Below, one piece after another: positions 10,301-14,646 of a stretch of 14,646 bases of DNA (positions are counted from its first letter, which is position 1; every line of letters starts with the position of its first letter). A program made the translations under genes and the position numbers. Source of the stretch: Spirogloea muscicola (Eukaryota; Streptophyta; Zygnematophyceae; Spirogloeales; Spirogloeaceae); contig WELB01000036.1 of the NCBI GenBank assembly GCA_009602725.1, positions 681,004 to 695,649 of the forward strand, read 5' to 3'. The notes below the pieces were generated by a model that saw nothing but the letters and a program-made list of their open reading frames with translations, did not search any database and was not told where the DNA came from.

Positions 10301-11792
10301 GGTGTCCCAGTGTCCATCAGCAGTGAGTGCTGAACAAAGTCTTCTCCTGAGGGATGACGACCTTGACGATCTTCTCCAAGCATGCCTTGAGGACCCTGCC
10401 TGGGACCAGCCAGGCCAAAAGATAAACACTCAAAGCAATACACAAGCGACACACCCTCCCTCTTTGTCAGTACCTATTTCGCAAGAGAAGACTTCAAGGC
10501 CTCTAGGAGCTGATGGACAGGCAATGGCTTCCAAGAAGGTGCATCAAGACGATGGGTCATCTCAAATACTGACTTGGCAGGAAGAGTGCGAGAAGCTCAC
10601 CAGATCTCCTCACTCAGGAGCAGGTGCTGTGGCCAACCATCCACAGGAACAATTTAGTCAAGACTGTCAAGCAGGAAGAGCTCTTACCTGCAGGCATTGC
10701 AGCAATCCGATAGCATTGGTAAAGAGCATGGGCAGTGTAATCCATGCTCCAGAGTGGATCACATTGTGCAAGGTCTTCATCACCAGGCTGGCGAGAGAGA
10801 GCTACCCCGGCAATGCAACAACTTCGCATGAAAGGGTCTGCTGCCCTTCTAATATCAGTACAGATCGTACTCGAGTGCTTTGTTTGGAGAAGGCCTGTGC
10901 TCTGGGAGTCGCTGCTAAGAAAAGCTCTGGCTCATGGGTCGAGGAGGATGGCTGTGTGTGGTCGTCAGTCTGCTGCAAGCGCTGCAACAACTTTGTTGGC
11001 GCTCATGTTCTTGCAGCTGACATGCAAAATCATCACTTACTCGACAAGGTGCTTCACATGCCATCCCCTTGTTGTACATGCTTGCACTAGATCAGACTAG
11101 AGTCCAAGTTTCGATTGCACACCAACGCAATGAATATTCTTAATAAAAGCTTGTCGAGCTTTACTGACTTGATCCCTCATTCATTCTTGCTGCTCATTCA
11201 GCTTGTCATTCTCGACCAGCTTGTCCTCGACAAACCCACTGAAGTTGACGGACTCCAGACTATCCACAAGGAGCAGTGGAAGCTTCTGCCCGAGATGAAG
11301 ACGACTTCAAAGTTGCGCTTTGTAAGATTCAATTGCGCTTCGACATATTGTTTATCATCATGTCTGCTGCGGGCTTTTCTTAACATGCAGGTCACACATG
11401 TGATCCTTCTGCACCTCAACACCTGCCATTGCAGGAGCTACTCTCATGCCTTCTTGCTTCGACTTCTCGACTGGCTCTCCAATTGCAGAGCACACCGTGG
11501 GCAGGCAGAGCTGGTGATGTCACCAAGAGGCAAAGGCTTCCTATGACACCTCGAAACTTAGTGCAGGAAAGCACTTGTCCACCACAGAGTGTGGTGCGTG
11601 CAAAACATCAAAACAGAAGCATGTGTGATCGCTTCCTTCAGTCGAGTCTTGCTTGTTGAAGCAGAAGTACGTTTATATTTGTCACACCTGCTCCCTATGG
11701 ATGCTTGCTTCTTGCAGGTAATAGGCCAGTCTCCAAGGAGACATGCAGCAACTAGTCCAGCAAAGAGCAATTCAGAGGACGACTTCATATGA
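4359..11792 (+). CDS. FANCJ: FANCJ/BRIP1-type Fe-S DNA helicase (XPD/RAD3 family), ~25 exons
   Basis: ATP-dependent 5'-3' DNA helicase of the nucleus, acting in interstrand-crosslink repair and G-quadruplex unwinding. Exons: 4359-4716, 4797 (or 4806)-4890, 5055-5130, 5274-5338, 5566-5610, 5810-5910, 6053-6194, 6315-6376, 6495-6515 (doubtful), 6811-6906, 7107-7203, 7388-7481, 7676-7759, 7920-8076, 8232-8425, 8581-8625, 8803-8831, 8969-9090, 9244-9291, 9436-9560, 9798-9943, 10043-11048, 11202-11321, 11435-11593, 11718-11792. All are GT-AG and the phases join throughout, giving about 1186 residues (human BRIP1 has 1249). Visible motifs: Q motif [12 protein letters not shown] (residues 33-44), Walker A APTGSGKT (67-74), Ia [16 protein letters not shown] in exons 7/8, [30 protein letters not shown]-type motif V (AVCRGK then VSEGIDF), and [31 protein letters not shown] and the C-terminal domain are plant-like. 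The start is the first ATG after an in-frame TGA. Least certain are exons 1/2, 9, 21/22 and the last two. Confidence 0.93.
5274..6194 (+). other. FANCJ: FANCJ Fe-S cluster domain and DEAH box (exons 4-7)
   Basis: XPD-family helicases bind a 4Fe-4S cluster through four cysteines lying between Walker A and the DEAH box. All four are visible: KHYCTNK in exon 4; a Cys codon split TG|C across exons 4/5, followed by KLL; KGCSCF in exon 5; and RGCAYYAAR across exons 6/7. Exon 6 also carries NMHKV and [12 protein letters not shown], and exon 7 [11 protein letters not shown] and VVIIDEA, with the His of DEAH completed at the start of exon 8 (6315), followed by NIEDVARE. The spacing agrees with plant and human FANCJ, so the cluster and the ATPase site look intact. 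Confidence 0.88.
6377..6810 (+). other. FANCJ stretch of unresolved gene structure (Arch-domain region)
   Basis: Between LGLLT at the end of exon 8 and [10 protein letters not shown] of exon 10, plant and human FANCJ have roughly 100-120 more residues. Here only a short continuation is legible after an acceptor at 6494: [18 protein letters not shown], which then meets an in-frame TGA (6549-6551). A phase-compatible GTATGG donor at 6516 would leave just seven residues. Another frame is open from 6486 to a TGA at 6705, and then on into exon 10. I could not place the remaining Arch residues with confidence. Confidence 0.55.
9798..11792 (+). other. FANCJ: FANCJ C-terminal region with paired-CxxC domain
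   Basis: After the helicase core (ending DFYAKLE at 9560) come about 500 residues of linker and tail. Exon 21 reads DSTRANC..., [10 protein letters not shown] and [12 protein letters not shown]. Exon 22 is long (about 335 codons), polar, with an acidic patch ([17 protein letters not shown]) and then TCRHCSNPI and, about 100 residues later, [32 protein letters not shown], continued in exon 23 by [11 protein letters not shown] recall the same CxxC ... DGCV ... CxxC ... LGVxVxAxD ... LLxK layout in land-plant FANCJ C-termini, and human BRIP1 lacks it. It looks like a zinc-ribbon-type fold; its partner is unknown. A basic KRQR follows in exon 24, and a SNSEDDF acidic end in exon 25. Confidence 0.7.
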
Positions 11793-12205
11793 ACACATAC
11801 AATATCAGTGTATGTCAGGTTTCGTTCTGGAGTCAAAAAGTCCCCCTTCCTGCCGCCGCAGCCAACGCCCCCTGCCAAGCCCCCTCCCATGTGTCAAACT
11901 CCCTCCAATCATTTTCTTCATTGTTTGAGAACCACCTGAGGAAGTACTCAACCACATATGAAGCTAGTGGTGCATCCAGGGGGAGACATGGCAGATGAGA
12001 ACGGAGCTCTTATGTCGGAGGACAAGGCCAAAGGCAAGGGACGACGCAATTCTGTGGCCTGGTATTCAAGCCCGGTGCTAGCAGCTGCTTCGATCCACTC
12101 AATATGGCAGATTGCCCATGCTCACCAACAGGTGATGGCTACCTTACAGCAGAGAAGCAGTGGCTGTCATGGTCTGTTGAGGTGCAAGTGGTGAGTGATG
12201 GGTGA
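11793..12205. other. Intergenic region between convergent FANCJ and DHS
   Basis: This 413-base stretch lies between two stop codons facing each other and should contain both 3' UTRs. I see one modest open frame on the plus strand (ATG at 11958 to a stop at 12194, 78 codons), with a charged stretch around DENGALMSEDKAKGKG, but no recognised domain. There is a C-rich run at 11843-11906. Confidence 0.55.
12142..12146 (-). terminator. Possible TGTAA polyadenylation signal of DHS
   Basis: On the minus strand the pentamer TGTAA lies about 60 bases beyond the DHS stop codon. TGTAA is the usual poly(A) signal of chlorophyte green algae, and the distance fits a short 3' UTR. A pentamer is expected by chance fairly often, so this is only suggestive. 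Confidence 0.35.
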
Positions 12206-14646
12206 TCACATAGCTTCTGAAGCTTCTGCACTGTTGCAACTCTGAACCTGCTTAGCAAAGGTCTGAGCCACAAGAAGGGGGAAAGCGATGGTTGCATCAC
12301 AATGGACCTGCAGCAAGATGCCGTGACACAATCAGAAACAACACCTCACTGAAAGCTGACAATAACGCAAATCAACGCAGCACAGCGCTGTCTTGCCCTG
12401 GCAAGCTGTGCAGCCACAGCATGCAAGGGCAGGGCGTGGCCATTGGGGCGTTCTTGCTTGTCATTGAGAAGCCTCTGTCAGTACATGGTATTCCAGCCAA
12501 AAATCTGATGACTCATTGCCTTCTTTGTGATGGCAAGGTTACTGAGTCAACATGCGGGCAAGTTGGAGCTGGAGATGCAGAGCTTGCCCTGACCTTGACA
12601 GCCGTATTGTCACCACGAATTTTCCCCCAGCTGACGGCCTCATCAGGTCGGGCGCCAGAGTCACTCCCATCAAACTCCTGTGCGGTGTTGATGAAGACAG
12701 CGAAGTCAGCACCATTGCGCATCATATTGGCATTGCAGATGTGGTGCTTGGCCAGGCCGCCGCCCAGCACAATGATGCCCGTCTTCCGTGGGCTGCAATG
12801 CACCGCCTCCCCGTTCATTGCCCTGATATCTTCGCAGGAGGGCACTCAGGGTCAGCTTGCTACCAATGCCTGTGCTCTTCAAATGCAAAATATCGTTGCC
12901 AATATAGTCATTGGGCTGCACCAAGCTCTTATTATTGCTGTATGTCACTCCTCAAGCCTTACTCAAAGTCACAGACCCTCACCTTCAATGTGAGGCATGC
13001 ATAACAAGGGCAAGTGACTCCTTGCAGCTCACGGGCAAGTTGAAGCTGAGGCAGTGCTAATACCTTGCACCATGTCAATAACAAGGCCGGGATTCCGGTA
13101 GGAATGAAAGTAGATCATGTCTCCTAGGGAGCCGTCCGTCAAAGCGGGGCAGTAGACAGGGATGTCATTCTGCCATAGTGAGTGCAAAGGAACCCGGTAT
13201 AAGAATACTAACCATGTGACCAGAGCTCTGCAGCCCCCTGTGATAACGGCGTCCAGCTCTTTCTCTTGCAACAGGCTGAATTTACAGGTGCTAGTTGCTC
13301 CACTTTGAAAGACCACCAGCTGCAGGTGGACACGTGCCACGGCTTGTGGCACCTTGTACGCCCAATATAGAAAGGAGTCGGGGTGGTCGATCTCCTTCCC
13401 AAGTCTCGCGATGATCTTCGACGGTGTCCATAGTACCCCCTGCAGCCCATGCCGACAGGCTATGCACCGGGTCAAACTCTGGCAGCAGACACCCAGCAAC
13501 GTTGTTCTCCGACAGCCCTCAGGTAGCTCACAAGTCGCCCTTAAGAAGCACGATAGCAAGAAGAGAGGAGGCTGAAGAGCATGCAGAACAAGCCAGTCAT
13601 TGGATCTTGGGATTTGAGGCACCCCCAGCGAAACTGTCTGGCATGGGGAGTGGTAGTGCATCGAGCAACCTCGTTCTGCTGCTCGACCAGGAGGCGGTCG
13701 AGGATGGGGATGACCCAGTCCTCAAAAGCACAGTAGTTGTTGTTGGGCACCAGCAGGTTGCCAATGCGATTTAGGCCTTTGGCACGGAGGGCAGCGCCAG
13801 GCAGGCCAAAGTCGCCCAGGAACGTTGGTGCCAGGCACTTGATCAGGTCCTCTTCCACGCCACCGGCAGTAGTCACGACCACGTGAACCTGGCAGATGAG
13901 CGCAGACGCCGGCTGGTCAGACTCACGCTGGGGGCGACGTCATTGCCGCCGCTGACTGTGCGTGTCGGCAATAGAGGTTTGCAGGGCAGCTTATCATAAA
14001 AGTACTGCAACTTAATCCGCACCTGATGGTGCTGCACAAGAAAGCGGATGGTCTCGCGGAGGCCCGAGGAGACGAGGTTGGACGTGAAGCCGAGGAAGAT
14101 CTTGGCCGCTGTGGAGGCACGGTAAGCCGACCCCCGCCGCTCTTCCTCCTCGTCCACCTCCACTGGCTCGTCCGCCAGCCGCCACGCCAGCTGCATCGCT
14201 TGCCACCCAAGGCCCATTGCTCAAGTGGGCTCTCAGTCTTAACAGATTTCGAGCAAGGCTTTATCTATGTAGTTTACAATCTAGTATCTAGGGTTTAGGT
14301 ATTAGATTTTGGGTTCGATTTTAGGGGTTAGGATGTCTGCGCTTTGTCCTCACGGTGTCATCACCACCGCTGCGGCCGCCCAAAGCCCTGGCACTACTGC
14401 TGGCGGCACAGCGCGGTGGAGACTGCAGCGGCGGCGGCAGGCGGCAGCGGCGGCGCAGAGCGCACCATGCGGTCGACCTCTGCAACGGCCTGCGCGAGGT
14501 GCGAGGCCTGGAAGCCTGTGGTCGCCATGGCCGCCAGGAGCGCGCTGTAGTCCACGGAGCCCCCCGGGAAGTCGTAGCCGCGGGCCACCACCGGCTCCGC
14601 CGCCGCCGCCGCCGCGGCCGCTGCCGCCGCCGGAGGCGGCGCCGCG
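12206..14646 (-). CDS. DHS: Deoxyhypusine synthase (5' partial)
   Basis: NAD-dependent cytosolic enzyme that transfers the aminobutyl group of spermidine to one lysine of eIF5A, the first step of hypusine formation. Minus-strand exons (high to low): >14646-14466, 14190-14023, 13888-13670, 13439-13353, 13169-13064, 12829-12594, 12307-12206 (TGA). All are GT-AG and in phase, giving 365 residues in the window; human DHS has 369. Exon 1 has GYDFPGG and TTGFQAS; exon 2 [20 protein letters not shown] and LVQHH; exon 3 [18 protein letters not shown] and [13 protein letters not shown]; exon 4 [15 protein letters not shown]; exon 5 [12 protein letters not shown] and YFHSY. Exon 6 carries the active site: [34 protein letters not shown], with the catalytic lysine in WGKI (human Lys329) and the spermidine-binding His, Asp, Glu and Trp present. 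Exon 7 gives [16 protein letters not shown] and a divergent tail. The N-terminus is Ala/Pro-rich with no Met before the window edge. Confidence 0.97.
14191..14465 (-). other. First intron of DHS with telomere-like motifs
   Basis: This 275-base intron separates VDRM from LAWRLADE. Its donor GTGCGC is at 14465 and the ATGCAG acceptor ends at 14191. On the gene strand it holds CCTAAACCCTAG (14299-14288) and a second degenerate copy CCTAACCCCTAAAA (14332-14319), both close to the plant/green-algal telomere unit CCCTAAA. The donor-proximal part is GC-rich, the rest AT-richer. Confidence 0.7.
14288..14299 (-). promoter_or_regulatory. Telo-box-like motif in DHS intron 1
   Basis: The minus strand reads CCTAAACCCTAG, containing AAACCCTA. 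In land plants this telo-box is frequent in leaders and first introns of genes for ribosomal proteins and translation factors, and it binds Myb-type and Purα-type proteins. DHS modifies eIF5A, so a translation-linked motif in its first intron is consistent. Whether algae use it this way is inference; it may equally be a short interstitial telomere fragment. Confidence 0.35.

Noticed and set aside
10083-11048. Stronger-looking acceptor (GACGTGCAG) at 10082 for FANCJ exon 22
   Set aside because: It has a good pyrimidine tract but is out of phase with exon 21 (9798-9943). It would fit only if exon 21 were skipped, since exon 20 ends in phase 0, so it remains a possible alternative splice and not the main call.
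11600-11659. PCNA-binding (PIP) box in [10 protein letters not shown]
   Set aside because: The hydrophobic residue is not at the required fourth position after Gln and there is no aromatic pair.
12292-12993. 233-codon plus-strand open frame
   Set aside because: It is antisense to DHS exons 6 and 7, whose minus-strand reading gives unmistakable active-site motifs; the plus frame shows no domain and is a shadow.

Overview
The window is nuclear DNA from a plastid-bearing green eukaryote. It carries three intron-rich, protein-coding genes, all recognised by reading short exons across GT-AG junctions. The tocopherol/plastoquinone methyltransferase VTE3 points to a green plastid lineage. The compact introns, mostly about 80-310 bases with many TGCAG-type acceptors, the GC-rich first exons, and TTTAGGG-like motifs fit a chlorophyte alga. 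A trebouxiophyte such as a Coccomyxa relative is my best guess, but this is inference from style and not from any search.

Layout. Positions 1-2014 (+) hold VTE3, whose 5' end lies outside the window: a GC-rich fragment that probably belongs to the plastid transit peptide, then four exons giving the complete conserved methyltransferase and its C-terminal membrane anchor. Positions 2015-4358 hold no gene I can support. This stretch contains a 145-base inverted-repeat element, two pairs of diverged direct repeats and a GC-rich block. Positions 4359-11792 (+) hold a plant-type FANCJ/BRIP1 DNA helicase in about 25 exons, with all four Fe-S cysteines, the DEAH box and a long C-terminal region ending in a plant-like paired-CxxC domain. 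Positions 11793-12205 separate two convergent genes. Positions 12206-14646 (-) hold deoxyhypusine synthase (DHS), complete except for the start of its first exon, which runs off the right edge.

The three genes belong to separate housekeeping processes: plastid prenylquinone synthesis, DNA repair, and hypusination of eIF5A. I see no sign that they form a pathway or a coregulated cluster. There is no CRISPR array, rRNA, tRNA, bacterial-style operon or intact transposon. I did not find a new multi-gene system. The observations most worth checking are inside FANCJ: a frame-preserving 45-base exon that carries two Fe-S cysteines and sits behind a hairpin at its 3' splice site, and a stretch where about 100 residues of the Arch domain cannot be located. 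Two others are the hairpin element at 3395-3539 and the telo-box motif in the first DHS intron.
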